Below, one piece after another: positions 19,506-28,952 of a DNA stretch of 64,000 nucleotides. A program made the position numbers and the translations under genes. Location: NCBI RefSeq assembly GCF_016405885.1, contig NZ_JAEKGC010000002.1, positions 1 through 64,000 of the forward strand. Reading direction: 5' to 3'. Source of the DNA: Arthrobacter sp. MSA 4-2. GTDB lineage: Bacteria; Actinomycetota; Actinomycetes; Actinomycetales; Micrococcaceae. The notes below the pieces were generated by a model. It had not been told where the DNA came from, did not search any database, and worked only from the letters and a program-made list of their open reading frames with translations. The number at the start of each line of letters is the position of its first letter. Position 1 is the stretch's first letter.

Positions 19506-21488
19506 GTGTCCGCAAAACGAACCGAACGACTCCTGACCCTGGTGATCCTGCTGCTGTCCAGCAAACGCGGTTTCAGCAAGGAGGAACTGTTCGAGGAAAT
19601 CGAACTGTACCGTGAGGCGCCCACGCCGGCTGCCCGGGAGAAGCTCTTCGACCGGGACAAGGCGATGCTGCGGGAGCAGGGCATTCCGCTTGAGTCCTTC
19701 AGCGAGGATCCCCTCTTCGAGACCGACAACACGGTGCAGCGGTACCGCATCAACGCCGAGGAGTACCAGCTCACCGGGGTGACCTTCACCGCCGAGGAGT
19801 ACACCTTCCTCAGCATCGCGGCGGGGATGTGGGACCCCGCCTCGCTCGACTCCGCCGCCTCCCGGGCCATGCGGAAGCTCAGCCTGCGGACCCCGGGTAC
19901 CGAGCTGCCCGCGCCGCTGCCCGTCCAGCCGAGGATCCGCACCAGCGAACCCTACTGGGACGAGGTGTGGCGCGCCATGGCCGCCCGCCGGACCATCACG
20001 TTCACCTACCGGGCGGCCAGCACCGGACGCGAGGAAAAGCGCACGGTGCGGCCCTGGGGGATGGGCTCCCGGTTCGGGCACTGGTACCTTGTCGGCTTCG
20101 ACGCGGACCGGCAGGCCGAACGGTTCTTCCGCCTGTCCCGGATGACCTCACCGCCGGCCCTGCGCGAGGGCGGCTTCGAGCCGCCCGAGTCCTTCGACAT
20201 CAATGCGGCGCTGGCCTCGTTGACCCGGCGCGACGCCGAGGGGACCGCCGAGCTGCTCGTCCGCCCGGGCACCTGCAACATCCTGCGGGTGCGCCGGGGG
20301 TCAGTCCTCGTCGAACACGGCGAGGACTGGGACCGCCTCCGCGTCCCCTACACCGGCCTGCCGGCCCTCGCCGCGGAGGTCGCCGGCTTCGGCGCGAACG
20401 CCTCCGTCGTCGAACCGGCCGAGCTCGGTTCCCGGGTGCGGGAGCTGCTCACCGGCGCCCTCGACGCCGCCCGCACCGCACCGGAGGTCGAAGTCACCGG
20501 AGGGCAGGGAACGGCGCCGCGCCGGAAGTCCTCGGCCCAGGACCATCTGCTGCGCCTGCTCGACCTGGTGCCCTACCTGTTGGCACACCCTGGGGCCGAC
20601 CTCAAGGAGACGGCGCAGCGGTTCGAGGTCACCGAGGCCCAGCTGACCCGCGATCTCGACCTGCTCTTCGTCAGCGGTCCGCGCCACTACCCCGACGGGC
20701 TGATGGACGTGGACGTCGAGAACGGCAGGATCTACCTGAGCAACGCCCGCAACCTCTCCCAGCCGGTGCGCCTGGCGATGGACGAGGCGTGCACCCTCAT
20801 CGTCGGCCTCCAGGCGCTGCGGGACCTGCCGGGCATCGCCGCCCATCCGGCCCTGGCCACGGCCCAGGCCAAGCTCACCGCGGCGGCCGGCGACGCGGCC
20901 CGCATGGGCACCGTCGTCGCGACCCGGCTGAGCGAGGACGAGGTGCAGCCCCACCTGGAGCTGTTCCAGGAGGCCCTCCGGCGCGGGGTCCAGGTGGAGA
21001 TGTCCTACCTCGTGCCCGCCCGCGACCAGATCACCGAGCGGGTCATCGAACCGGTCCGCGCCTTTTCCCAGGACGACCGCTGGTATGTGGAGGCCTGGTG
21101 CATCGGTTCCGCAGGGTTCCGGAACTTCCGGCTCGACCGCATCCAGGACGTCCGCCTCACGGACCGGCCCGTCACCCGGGGCGGCGAGGCGGGGCCACCC
21201 CAGGATGCGGCGCCCTCCGCGGGGCTCTACACACCCTCGCCGGATGACCGGAGCATCGTGCTGGTGCTGAAGGAACCCGCCCGGTGGATCGCGGCCCAGT
21301 ACAACGCCGTGCGGACCGAGGAACTGGGCGGGGGCACCCTCGCCGCCGAACTGAGTGTCGGCTCGGTGGCATGGCTTCCCGGCCTGATCGCAGGGCTCGG
21401 CGGGGCGGCGGCCGTGGCCGGGCCCCGGGACCTGCGCGCGGAGGTCCTGCGGTGGCTCGAGGCGGCCCTGGCGTCGACCGCGGCTTAG
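19506..21488 (+). CDS. pafBC: PafBC: WYL-domain DNA-damage transcription activator (PafB-PafC fusion)
   Basis: A 660-residue protein with two PafB/PafC-like halves in one chain. Each half has a winged-helix HTH (residues about 1-60, and about 340-410 with VPYLLAHPGADLKETAQRF) followed by a WYL domain (VRPWGMGSRFGHWYLVGFDADR in the first; AFSQDDRWYVEAWC in the second) and a WCX C-terminal extension. In mycobacteria PafB and PafC are separate proteins that together activate the LexA-independent DNA-damage response. Here a single gene supplies both. GTG start at 19506 follows TAAGGT (19493-19498) by 7 nt and seems leaderless. Confidence 0.92.
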   Translation: MSAKRTERLLTLVILLLSSKRGFSKEELFEEIELYREAPTPAAREKLFDRDKAMLREQGIPLESFSEDPLFETDNTVQRYRINAEEYQLTGVTFTAEEYTFLSIAAGMWDPASLDSAASRAMRKLSLRTPGTELPAPLPVQPRIRTSEPYWDEVWRAMAARRTITFTYRAASTGREEKRTVRPWGMGSRFGHWYLVGFDADRQAERFFRLSRMTSPPALREGGFEPPESFDINAALASLTRRDAEGTAELLVRPGTCNILRVRRGSVLVEHGEDWDRLRVPYTGLPALAAEVAGFGANASVVEPAELGSRVRELLTGALDAARTAPEVEVTGGQGTAPRRKSSAQDHLLRLLDLVPYLLAHPGADLKETAQRFEVTEAQLTRDLDLLFVSGPRHYPDGLMDVDVENGRIYLSNARNLSQPVRLAMDEACTLIVGLQALRDLPGIAAHPALATAQAKLTAAAGDAARMGTVVATRLSEDEVQPHLELFQEALRRGVQVEMSYLVPARDQITERVIEPVRAFSQDDRWYVEAWCIGSAGFRNFRLDRIQDVRLTDRPVTRGGEAGPPQDAAPSAGLYTPSPDDRSIVLVLKEPARWIAAQYNAVRTEELGGGTLAAELSVGSVAWLPGLIAGLGGAAAVAGPRDLRAEVLRWLEAALASTAA

Positions 21489-21497
21489 ACTGAAGCA

Positions 21498-21845
21498 ATG
21501 TCGTGGTGGATGTGGTTGGTTCTGTGGATCGCCCTGGTGGCGGTCAGCGCCCTGTTCCTGCTCGCCGTGGGCTTCCGGGTCTTCCGGAAGGCGATGGCGA
21601 CGCTGGACGAGTTCGAGAAGGCATCATCGCTCCTCGATGCCGCGCCTCCCTCGCGTGCTTCCGACGCCACCGCGGGGGAGGCTCCCGACGCCACCGTCCC
21701 CGCCGTTTTTGCGCCGCCCGCGGAGGTCCGCCGTGCCAACCAGGAAGCCCGGCTGCTGCTCCAGGGGCGGCGGCGCGAGCGGCGGATCCGGCGCCGTGCC
21801 GAGAACCGGCGGCCCCAGCTGCTGCGCGACCTTCCGCACCTCTGA
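21498..21845 (+). CDS. Small membrane-anchored protein of unknown function
   Basis: A 115-residue protein. One N-terminal transmembrane helix (WMWLVLWIALVAVSALFLLAV, about residues 4-24), then a short helix, an Ala/Pro-rich linker and a strongly basic tail (RRRERRIRRRAENRRP). The family is not recognised. The start lies 9 bp after the pafBC stop; TAGACT at 21486-21491, part of which is the pafBC stop codon, lies 6 nt before the ATG, so it may have its own leaderless promoter as well as readthrough from pafBC. Confidence 0.72.
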   Translation: MSWWMWLVLWIALVAVSALFLLAVGFRVFRKAMATLDEFEKASSLLDAAPPSRASDATAGEAPDATVPAVFAPPAEVRRANQEARLLLQGRRRERRIRRRAENRRPQLLRDLPHL

Positions 21846-22032
21846 GCCGCCTCCAGGTACCAAGGGTCTGAACGCTGAATGAATTCGCGGAGGACTCTGG
21901 ACGGCGCGGTTCCGTCCCGGGCCGTGCGTCCCGCGGCCGGGTGCCGGATGAGCCCCTGTGGCGGCCCCGGTCGCTGCACGGCGGCCCCGATCTATGACCT
22001 AAACTGAAGAGGACCTAGGAGAGGAACCTGGC

Positions 22033-22353
22033 ATGAGGCTCGATGGCTGGCAGATCGTCATTATTATCGTGATCGCGATCCTACTTTTCGGTGCGCCCAA
22101 GCTCCCCGGGCTGGCGCGCAGCGCCGGCCAGTCGCTGCGCATCTTCAAGTCCGAGGTCAAGCAGATGAAGGATGAGAACAACACGGGCAGCGGCACCGCG
22201 GGCGCGCCTGTCGAGGGAAACATTGTCGCCTCCGGTCCCGACGCACAGACCCACGGCGCGCCGGGGCAGCCGACAACCGCCCCACACAATCCCCCCGGAG
22301 CGGCCGGTGGCTCCACGTCGGCACCGGGCGGAACGCCGGGCTCCACCCCCTAG
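22033..22353 (+). CDS. tatA: Sec-independent protein translocase TatA
   Basis: A 106-residue pore-forming component of the twin-arginine export pathway. The typical layout is visible: a short N-terminus, one transmembrane helix (WQIVIIIVIAILLFGAPKLP) ending in the F-G-x-x-K/R-L-P hinge, an amphipathic helix (ARSAGQSLRIFKSEVKQMKDE) and a disordered Gly/Ser/Pro-rich tail. GGAGAGGAACC is the ribosome site. tatC follows 5 bp after the stop; no tatB lies here. Confidence 0.94.
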   Translation: MRLDGWQIVIIIVIAILLFGAPKLPGLARSAGQSLRIFKSEVKQMKDENNTGSGTAGAPVEGNIVASGPDAQTHGAPGQPTTAPHNPPGAAGGSTSAPGGTPGSTP

Positions 22354-22358
22354 GCACC

Positions 22359-23186
22359 ATGGCACGGACCCGAGGGCGCAAGGCCAACCCCGAAGGGCGG
22401 ATGGCTCTCAAGGAACACCTGCGCGAAGCACGCATCCGGTTGTTCAAGTCCGGCCTGGCGGTGGTCGCCGGCACGGTGGTCGGCTTCTTCATCTACAACC
22501 CCGTCCTTGAAGCCCTCGCTGCGCCCATCCAGGAACTCAACGAGCGGGAGGGCCGCAGCGCTGCCCTGAACTTCGACGCCGTCGCCTCCCCGTTCGACCT
22601 GCTCATCCAGGTCTCGGTCTTCCTGGGGCTGATCATCTCCAGCCCGGTCTGGCTGTACCAGCTGTGGGCGTTCATCACCCCCGGGCTGCACGCCAAGGAA
22701 CGGCGCATCTCGCTTGCGTTCATCGCGGTGGCGGTGCCCCTGTTCCTGGCCGGGATCTACCTCGCATGGCTGGTCCTGCCCAACGCGGTGAGGGTCCTGA
22801 CGGACTTCACCCCGGGCGGGTTCACCAACATCATCACGGTGTCGGTGTTCATCACCTTCATCCTGCGCCTGATGCTCGCCTTCGGGATCGCGTTCCTGCT
22901 CCCGGTGGTGCTGTTCGGGCTGAACCTCGTCGGGTTGATCTCCGGACGCCAGGTCCTCAAGGCGTGGCGCATCACCGTCTTCCTCGTCTGCCTCTTCGCC
23001 GCCATGGCCGCGCCGGGCGCCGACGCGGTGAGCATGTTCTACCTCGCGGTGCCGATGCTCGTGCTCTTCTTCGCCGCCATCGGCCTGTGCCTGCTCAACG
23101 ACAAGCGGCGCGCCCGGCGCAACGCCGCCCGCGAGGCCGAGCTGAACGCCACCGCCGATCAGGCCTCAACCATCGAGGGACTGTAG
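22359..23186 (+). CDS. tatC: Sec-independent protein translocase TatC
   Basis: A 275-residue, six-helix membrane protein that recognises twin-arginine signal peptides. Visible are the cytosolic entry KEHLREARIRLFKSG, the ASPFDLLIQVSVFLG loop with the family Phe, PVWLYQLWAFITPGLHAKERR, and FGIAFLLPVVLFGLNLVGLI. The C-terminus is charged (KRRARRNAAREAEL). ATG 22359 sits 5 bp after tatA with no own ribosome site, so translation is probably coupled; an internal ATG at 22401 would trim 14 residues. Confidence 0.95.
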   Translation: MARTRGRKANPEGRMALKEHLREARIRLFKSGLAVVAGTVVGFFIYNPVLEALAAPIQELNEREGRSAALNFDAVASPFDLLIQVSVFLGLIISSPVWLYQLWAFITPGLHAKERRISLAFIAVAVPLFLAGIYLAWLVLPNAVRVLTDFTPGGFTNIITVSVFITFILRLMLAFGIAFLLPVVLFGLNLVGLISGRQVLKAWRITVFLVCLFAAMAAPGADAVSMFYLAVPMLVLFFAAIGLCLLNDKRRARRNAAREAELNATADQASTIEGL

Positions 23187-23245
23187 CGGGCGACCGGAGC
23201 CCGGTGATGCGTGCCGCTCCCCGGCCCAGCGTTTAGGGTTGAAAG

Positions 23246-26059
23246 ATGAGCACCCCCGCAGAGCGCTATCAGGCGGCCAAGACCCGCAACGCGATGGCAA
23301 GAACCCAGCTTTTCGCCTTCGAGAACACGCTCTCGTTCGAACTCGATCCCTTCCAGCGCGACGCCTGCACCTCCCTCGAGGCCGGCAAAGGGGTGCTCGT
23401 CGCCGCGCCCACCGGGGCCGGGAAGACCGTCGTGGGGGAGTTCGCCGTGTACCTTGCCCTGCAGCAGGGACTCAAGGCCTTCTACACCACACCGATCAAG
23501 GCCCTCAGCAACCAGAAGTACTCCGAACTCGCCGCGGTCCACGGTTCGGAGCGGGTGGGACTGCTCACCGGGGACACGACCATCAACCCCGACGCCGACG
23601 TCGTCGTCATGACCACCGAAGTGCTGCGGAACATGCTCTATGCCAACTCCGAGACGCTCGACGACCTCGGGTACGTCGTCATGGACGAGGTCCACTACCT
23701 CGCCGACCGGTTCCGCGGTGCGGTCTGGGAGGAAGTGATCATCCACCTGCCGACCGAGGTGAAGCTCGTCTCCCTCAGCGCCACGGTCTCCAATGCCGAG
23801 GAATTCGGAGCCTGGCTCGACACGGTCCGCGGCGATACCGACGTCGTCGTCTCCGAGCACCGGCCGGTGCCGTTGTGGCAGCACGTGATGGTCGGATCGA
23901 ACCTGCTTGACCTCTTCGCCGGCGATGTTGCCTTCGACGAGGCGGCGCCGTCCGGCCCGGAAGGCGGGGCCCGCGACTTCTACGAGGTCAACCCCGAGCT
24001 GCTCGAACTGGCGAGCAACGAGGTCAGGCTGAACCAGCGCGCGGGCTGGGGCTCCGGGCGCCGGGGAAGGGCGCCCGCGCGCCGGCCCCAGGAGACCCTC
24101 GTCCGCCGCGCGAGCCGGCCCCAGGTCATCACCGCGCTTGACCGCGCCGGCCTGCTGCCGGCTATCACGTTCATCTTCTCCCGCAACGGGTGCGAAGCCG
24201 CCGTCACCCAGTGCCTGCACGCCGGCCTCTGGCTCACCACGGAGGACGAGCGCGCGACCATCAGCGAGACCATCGATGAGGCCACCCAGGAGATTCCGCG
24301 GGACGACCTTGAGATCCTCGGCTTCTGGACCTGGCGCGAAGGCCTGATCCGCGGCTTCTCCGCCCACCACGCCGGCATGCTGCCGACCTTCAAGGAGGTC
24401 GTCGAGAAGCTGTTCGCCGCCGGCCTGGTCAAGGCCGTCTTCGCCACCGAAACCCTCGCCCTGGGCGTGAACATGCCCGCCCGCTCTGTGGTGCTGGAGA
24501 AGCTCGACAAGTTCAACGGCGAGGCCCACGTCAACGTCACCGCGGGGGAATACACACAGCTCACCGGCCGGGCCGGGCGCCGCGGCATCGACGTCGAGGG
24601 CCACGCCGTGGTGCTGTGGCAGCCGGGCACCGACCCGGGGGCCGTCGCCGGGCTCGCCTCCCGACGCACCTATCCGCTGAACTCGAGCTTCCGCCCGACC
24701 TACAACATGAGCATCAACCTCATCGCCCAGTTCGGCCAGGAACGCGCGCGGGAGATCCTCGAGACCTCCTTCGCGCAGTTCCAGGCCGACCGCTCCGTCG
24801 TCGGCCTGGCCAAGCAGCTGCGCAGCCGGGAGGAATCCCTGCGCGGCTATGAGAAGTCGATGACGTGCCACCTGGGGGACTTCCGCGAGTACGCCAGCCT
24901 GCGGCGGGAACTCTCCGACCTCGAACAGCGTGCCTCCCGTGACCGGTCCCGCTCCGCGCGGTCCGCGGCGGAGGCGTCCCTCGAGGCGCTGCGGCCGGGC
25001 GACGTCATCGATGTGCCCGGCGGCCGCAGCCAGGGGTACGCCGTGGTGCTCGACAGCGATCCCTCCCGGGAGCCGCGTCCCACCGTGCTGACCATCGACA
25101 CGCAGATCCGGCGGGTGGGCGTCCAGGACCTGGACGGGCCCATCGAAATCCTCTCCCGCATCCGCATCCCCAAAAGCTTCAGCGCCCGCAGCCCGAAGGA
25201 CCGCCGCGACCTCACGTCCTCCCTGCGCAACGCCCTGCAGGAGAAGCGGCCGCCGCGCCGGGGCTCCGGCCGCGGGAACGGGCTCCACTCCTCGACCGCC
25301 GCCGCCGAGGAGCGGGCCATCACCGACCTGCGCCGGCGCCTGCGCGCCCACCCCTGCCACGGCTGCAGCGAGCGGGAACAGCACGCCCGCTGGTCCGAGC
25401 GCTGGCTCAAGCTGCGCAAGGAGACCGACCGCCTCGCCGGGCAGATCCGCGGCAGGACCAACACCATCGCGAAGACCTTCGACCGGGTCTCCGAGGTGCT
25501 GGCCGGTTACGGCTACGTGGCACCGGACGCCGAAACCGGACTGAAGATCACCCCTGAAGGGCAGAAACTGCGCCGCATCTACGGGGAGAAGGACCTCCTC
25601 ATCGCCCTTTCGGTCGAAAACGGGGCCTTCGACGAACTCGACTCCGGCGAGCTCGCCGCGGTCGCCTCGGTGCTGGTGTACCAGGCCAAGCGTGAGGAGC
25701 GCGGGCTGCGCCCGGTTCTGCCGAGCTTCGGGCTCGAAAACTCGGTGGACATCATCATCCGTGAATGGTCCCGCCTGACCGACAGCGAGGAGCAGCACCG
25801 CCTGCCCGTGACGGGGGAGCCCGAACTCGGACTCGTCTGGCCCATGTACAAGTGGGCTCAGGGCCGCTCGCTGCAGACCGCCCTGAGCGGCACGGAGCTG
25901 GCCGCCGGCGACTTCGTCCGCTGGGCCAAGCAGGTCATCGACCTGCTCGATCAGCTGGCCAAGGTCCGCGACCTGCCGGAGGGCCTTCACGGGCGCTGCG
26001 TCAAGGCCATCGCCCTGATCCGCCGCGGCGTCGTCGCCTACTCCAACATCACCGAATAG
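23246..26059 (+). CDS. DEAD/DEAH-box RNA helicase, Ski2/Mtr4-like (HelY type)
   Basis: A 937-residue superfamily-2 helicase. Motifs: Walker A APTGAGKT (54-61), TTPIKALSNQKY (Ia), DEVH (147-150), LSATVSN (III), FSAHHAGMLP (near IV), TETLALGVNMPAR (V) and QLTGRAGRRGID (VI). The C-terminal part has an arch-like region with a CHGCSEREQH segment and a DSH C-terminal helical domain ending in an AKVRDLPEG-type bundle. Such proteins are thought to act in RNA processing; the actinobacterial HelY role is not settled. TAGGGT at 23234-23239 lies 6 nt before the ATG (leaderless pattern). It follows tatC by 59 bp. Confidence 0.92.
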   Translation: MSTPAERYQAAKTRNAMARTQLFAFENTLSFELDPFQRDACTSLEAGKGVLVAAPTGAGKTVVGEFAVYLALQQGLKAFYTTPIKALSNQKYSELAAVHGSERVGLLTGDTTINPDADVVVMTTEVLRNMLYANSETLDDLGYVVMDEVHYLADRFRGAVWEEVIIHLPTEVKLVSLSATVSNAEEFGAWLDTVRGDTDVVVSEHRPVPLWQHVMVGSNLLDLFAGDVAFDEAAPSGPEGGARDFYEVNPELLELASNEVRLNQRAGWGSGRRGRAPARRPQETLVRRASRPQVITALDRAGLLPAITFIFSRNGCEAAVTQCLHAGLWLTTEDERATISETIDEATQEIPRDDLEILGFWTWREGLIRGFSAHHAGMLPTFKEVVEKLFAAGLVKAVFATETLALGVNMPARSVVLEKLDKFNGEAHVNVTAGEYTQLTGRAGRRGIDVEGHAVVLWQPGTDPGAVAGLASRRTYPLNSSFRPTYNMSINLIAQFGQERAREILETSFAQFQADRSVVGLAKQLRSREESLRGYEKSMTCHLGDFREYASLRRELSDLEQRASRDRSRSARSAAEASLEALRPGDVIDVPGGRSQGYAVVLDSDPSREPRPTVLTIDTQIRRVGVQDLDGPIEILSRIRIPKSFSARSPKDRRDLTSSLRNALQEKRPPRRGSGRGNGLHSSTAAAEERAITDLRRRLRAHPCHGCSEREQHARWSERWLKLRKETDRLAGQIRGRTNTIAKTFDRVSEVLAGYGYVAPDAETGLKITPEGQKLRRIYGEKDLLIALSVENGAFDELDSGELAAVASVLVYQAKREERGLRPVLPSFGLENSVDIIIREWSRLTDSEEQHRLPVTGEPELGLVWPMYKWAQGRSLQTALSGTELAAGDFVRWAKQVIDLLDQLAKVRDLPEGLHGRCVKAIALIRRGVVAYSNITE

Positions 26060-26112
26060 CCAGCACCACCCCACGACCTCCCGCCTCCTAGCGAAAGCCC
26101 CGTCGAAACTTC

Positions 26113-27744
26113 ATGGATTCCCAGCGCCCCGTCCTGTACCGCAACGGCTCCGTCTACAGCCCAGCCGACCCCTTCGCCACCGCCATGCTCGTCGACGGCG
26201 GCACGGTGGCCTGGATCGGTGGTGAGCATGCCGCGGAGAACCTCGGCGGGCCCGGGGTCCGCACCGTCGACCTCGACGGTGCCCTGATCGCCCCGGGCTT
26301 CGTCGACTCCCACTTCCACACCACCGAGACCGGCCTGGGGCTCACCTCGATCGACCTGTCGTCCTGCACCAGCCTGGCGGACCTGCTCGAGCGCGTCCGC
26401 GCCGCGGCCCAGGCGGGTCCGGTGTTCGGCCACGGCTGGGACGAGTCCCGGTGGCCCGAGCGGCGCGTCCCCACGGCCGGCGACCTGGATTCCGCCTCGG
26501 GCGGGCGCCCTGTCTACCTCACCCGGGCGGATGTGCATTCGGCCGTCGTGTCCGGGACTCTGGCGGCCTCCCTGGGCCTTGCGGGCCTCGACGGCTGGAA
26601 CGACGGCTTCCTGGTGCGCACCGCCCACACGGCGGCCCGGCTCGCCACCCGCGCACTGGCCCCCGCCGACCGCGCAGACCTGCAGCGCGCAGCCCTTGCC
26701 CACGCCGCCTCCCGCGGCATCGTCGCCGTCGTTGAGATGGCCGCACCGCACATCTCCCCCCGGGAGGACCTCGAGGGCCTGCTCGCCCTCGGCGCCGGGG
26801 ACGGCGGCCCGGACCTGCCCGGGGTGATTCCCTACTGGGCCGAGGCCGTCTCCTCCCCGGAGGAGGTCCGGAGCCTGCTCGCCTCCTTCGACGGCCGCCT
26901 GGCTGGGCTCGCGGGGGACCTCAATGTCGACGGCTCGATCGGCTCGCGCACCGCGGCCCTGCGGGATCCCTACAGCGACGACCCGGGAAACCGAGGGCAC
27001 ATCTTCCTTGACGCGCCGGCCGTCGGGGCGCACCTCACCGCCGCGACCGCCGAAGGGGTGCAGGCCGGCTTCCACGTGATCGGCGACGCCGGGCTCGACG
27101 TCGTCCTCGCCGGCCTGGGCGAGGCCGAGCAGAGGCTGGGCATCGAGGCGGTGCGCCGTTCCCGCCACCGGCTCGAGCACGTCGAGATGACGGACGACGC
27201 CGCGATCGCCGCCCTCGTCCACTTCGGGGTGACAGTCAGCGCCCAGCCGGTCTTCGATGCCCTCTGGGGACACCCGGCGGGGCTGTACGCGCAGCGCCTT
27301 GGCGAGGGACGCCGGGTCGGCATGAACCGTTTCGGGTCCCTGCTGGCGGCCGGGGTGCCGGTCTCCATGGGCTCGGACAGCCCCGTCACGCCCCTTGACC
27401 CGTGGGCGTCGGTGCGGGCCTGCATCGAACACAGCAATCCCGCCGAGGCGGTGTCGGCGCGGGCGGCCTTCATCGCCCATACCCGGGCCGGCTGGCGCGC
27501 GGCCGGCGCGGTGAACCCGATGCTGGGCCAGCTGGCGCCGGGCTCGCCGGCCTCCTTCGCCGTCTGGCGGGTTGACGAACTCATGGTCCAGACACCCGAC
27601 AACCGGGTGCAGTCCTGGAGCACGGATCCCCGTGCCGGGACCCCGCTGCTGCCGGCGCTCGATACCGAAAATCCACCGCACTGCATCGAGACCGTCCACT
27701 ACGGCCGGACCCTGTTTTCCGAGGACGGTGGAAGCAGCGTCTAG
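26113..27744 (+). CDS. Amidohydrolase family protein (YtcJ-like)
   Basis: A 543-residue metal-dependent hydrolase. After an N-terminal beta-sandwich part (NGSVYSPADPFATAMLVDGG) comes the metal motif DSHFHTTETG, then HGWDESRWPE, an LNVDGSIGSRTAALRDPY segment typical of YtcJ/LAF3-type proteins, HVIGDAGLD, RHRLEHVEM and SMGSDSPVTPLDPWASVRA with the late metal-site Asp. The substrate is unknown. The start lies 53 bp after the helicase gene, with CGAAAG but no strong ribosome site. Confidence 0.87.
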   Translation: MDSQRPVLYRNGSVYSPADPFATAMLVDGGTVAWIGGEHAAENLGGPGVRTVDLDGALIAPGFVDSHFHTTETGLGLTSIDLSSCTSLADLLERVRAAAQAGPVFGHGWDESRWPERRVPTAGDLDSASGGRPVYLTRADVHSAVVSGTLAASLGLAGLDGWNDGFLVRTAHTAARLATRALAPADRADLQRAALAHAASRGIVAVVEMAAPHISPREDLEGLLALGAGDGGPDLPGVIPYWAEAVSSPEEVRSLLASFDGRLAGLAGDLNVDGSIGSRTAALRDPYSDDPGNRGHIFLDAPAVGAHLTAATAEGVQAGFHVIGDAGLDVVLAGLGEAEQRLGIEAVRRSRHRLEHVEMTDDAAIAALVHFGVTVSAQPVFDALWGHPAGLYAQRLGEGRRVGMNRFGSLLAAGVPVSMGSDSPVTPLDPWASVRACIEHSNPAEAVSARAAFIAHTRAGWRAAGAVNPMLGQLAPGSPASFAVWRVDELMVQTPDNRVQSWSTDPRAGTPLLPALDTENPPHCIETVHYGRTLFSEDGGSSV

Positions 27745-27849
27745 TGGCCCCGGGCCCATCAGTCAAGAGGTGTCCACAAACCGAAATAGTCCGTTCCCGG
27801 ACCGGACGCTGACCTGCACGGAAGGACGTTCGCGCAGGTCAGAGGCGCA

Positions 27850-27877
27850 TTGACACCTCGCCCCCAGCACGTAAGCT
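27850..27877 (+). promoter_or_regulatory. Candidate SigA promoter TTGACA-N16-TAAGCT
   Basis: A perfect -35 TTGACA (27850-27855) lies 16 bp from TAAGCT (27872-27877). Transcription would start near 27884 and run into the structured gap before the mannosyltransferase gene. No protein in 27884-28120 is convincing. Confidence 0.45.
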
Positions 27878-27993
27878 GAGTTGCTACGGGTTGGAGCAAC
27901 TCCTCGGGGACTGACCTGGCCGACCACCGGCGCAATCAACCTCCTGTTCGGCTCAACCGCCGCATTGGTGAGGACGGTGACGGCACTCATCAA

Positions 27994-28065
27994 GAGCAGG
28001 CCCGCACGCCATCAGAGAACAGATCCGGTTCACCGTTTCTGGTACGAAGGCGGGCGGGCCTGCTC
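27994..28065. other. Long hairpin in the 27745-28187 gap
   Basis: GAGCAGGCCCGC at 27994-28005 pairs perfectly with GCGGGCCTGCTC at 28054-28065, and an inner CGCC/GGCG pair extends it. The loop is 40-48 nt. The 440-bp gap holds this hairpin, the promoter at 27850 and the TATAAT box at 28120; I see no tRNA or known RNA in it. It could be a terminator, a small RNA or a leader of the next gene. Confidence 0.5.
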
Positions 28066-28119
28066 GATGGAGGGACCCCCGCGCAGCCGCCGCCCGCCGG
28101 GTCGTACAGGTCGGTCGCC

Positions 28120-28125
28120 TATAAT
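28120..28125 (+). promoter_or_regulatory. Perfect -10 box TATAAT before the mannosyltransferase gene
   Basis: TATAAT is rare in this GC-rich sequence. Its spacing implies a transcript starting near 28132. It overlaps the most upstream TTG of the frame (28125), which argues that translation starts later, at 28188. No matching -35 is visible. Confidence 0.5.
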
Positions 28126-28187
28126 TGCCGTTGACCTGGCAGGCACCAGCGGTCCCTGCGTCTCCCCCCGGAAAGGCCCCCCTCGCT

Positions 28188-28916
28188 TTGCGCGTTCTCA
28201 CCATCATTCCGACCTTCAACGAGATCGAATCCCTCCCGCTGACGCTGGGACGGCTGCGGGAGGCAGTGCCCGCCTCCGACGTGCTGATCGTGGACGACAA
28301 CAGCCCCGACGGCACCGGAAGGCTCGCGGACGAGGCGGCGGCGGCGGATGCCCAGGTGTTCGTGCTGCACCGCACCGGTAAGGCGGGGCTGGGTGCGGCC
28401 TACATCGCCGGGTTCCGGTGGGGCCTCGAACGCGGCTACGATGTCCTGGTCGAAATGGATGCCGACGGCTCCCACCGGCCCGAGCAGCTCCAGAGCCTCC
28501 TCGACGCCGTCGACGGCGCCGACCTGGTGATCGGTTCGCGCTGGGTCCCCGGCGGCAGCGTGGTCAACTGGCCGGCGCACCGCAAGCTCCTGTCGCGGGC
28601 AGGCAGCACCTACTCGCGCCTCATGCTCGGCCTCTCCGTGCGGGACATCACCGCCGGCTTCCGGGCCTTCCGCCGGGGGACCCTCGAGAAACTCGACCTG
28701 TCGGCGGTTGACTCGGTCGGGTACGGCTTCCAGGTGGACATGACGTTCCGGGTGGCCCGCCTCGGCCTGAAGATTACCGAGGTGCCCATCACCTTCGTGG
28801 AGCGGGAGCTTGGCGACTCGAAGATGAGCGGCAATATCGTGCTTGAGGCGATCATCAGCGTCACCCGTTGGGGCCTGGCGGCCCGGTGGCGGAAGCTGAC
28901 CCGCCGCGACGGCTAA
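28188..28916 (+). CDS. Polyprenol monophosphomannose synthase (GT2 family)
   Basis: A 242-residue GT-A glycosyltransferase that should transfer mannose from GDP-mannose to polyprenyl phosphate, the donor for extracytoplasmic mannosylation of proteins and lipoglycans. It starts [16 protein letters not shown], then [14 protein letters not shown], the metal-binding [23 protein letters not shown] and [12 protein letters not shown]. This is the catalytic Ppm1/DPMS core without the acyltransferase (Lnt) domain or membrane helices. The frame is open to 28125, but TTG 28188 gives the family start, has GGAAAGG upstream and lies downstream of the TATAAT box. It is convergent with rbpA. Confidence 0.88.
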   Translation: MRVLTIIPTFNEIESLPLTLGRLREAVPASDVLIVDDNSPDGTGRLADEAAAADAQVFVLHRTGKAGLGAAYIAGFRWGLERGYDVLVEMDADGSHRPEQLQSLLDAVDGADLVIGSRWVPGGSVVNWPAHRKLLSRAGSTYSRLMLGLSVRDITAGFRAFRRGTLEKLDLSAVDSVGYGFQVDMTFRVARLGLKITEVPITFVERELGDSKMSGNIVLEAIISVTRWGLAARWRKLTRRDG

Positions 28917-28952
28917 GCCGCGCCCGGGCACAAAACATGCCGGGCACAAGAA

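Noticed and set aside
23159-26074. A 971-codon open frame on the minus strand opposite the helicase gene
   Set aside because: It is a GC-skew shadow of a clear helicase; composition is low-complexity and shows no domain. The same holds for long minus frames at 4883-6922 and 26038-27759.
27763-27993. A 76-codon minus-strand frame in the gap before the mannosyltransferase gene
   Set aside because: No ribosome site, no domain and it crosses a good plus-strand promoter.
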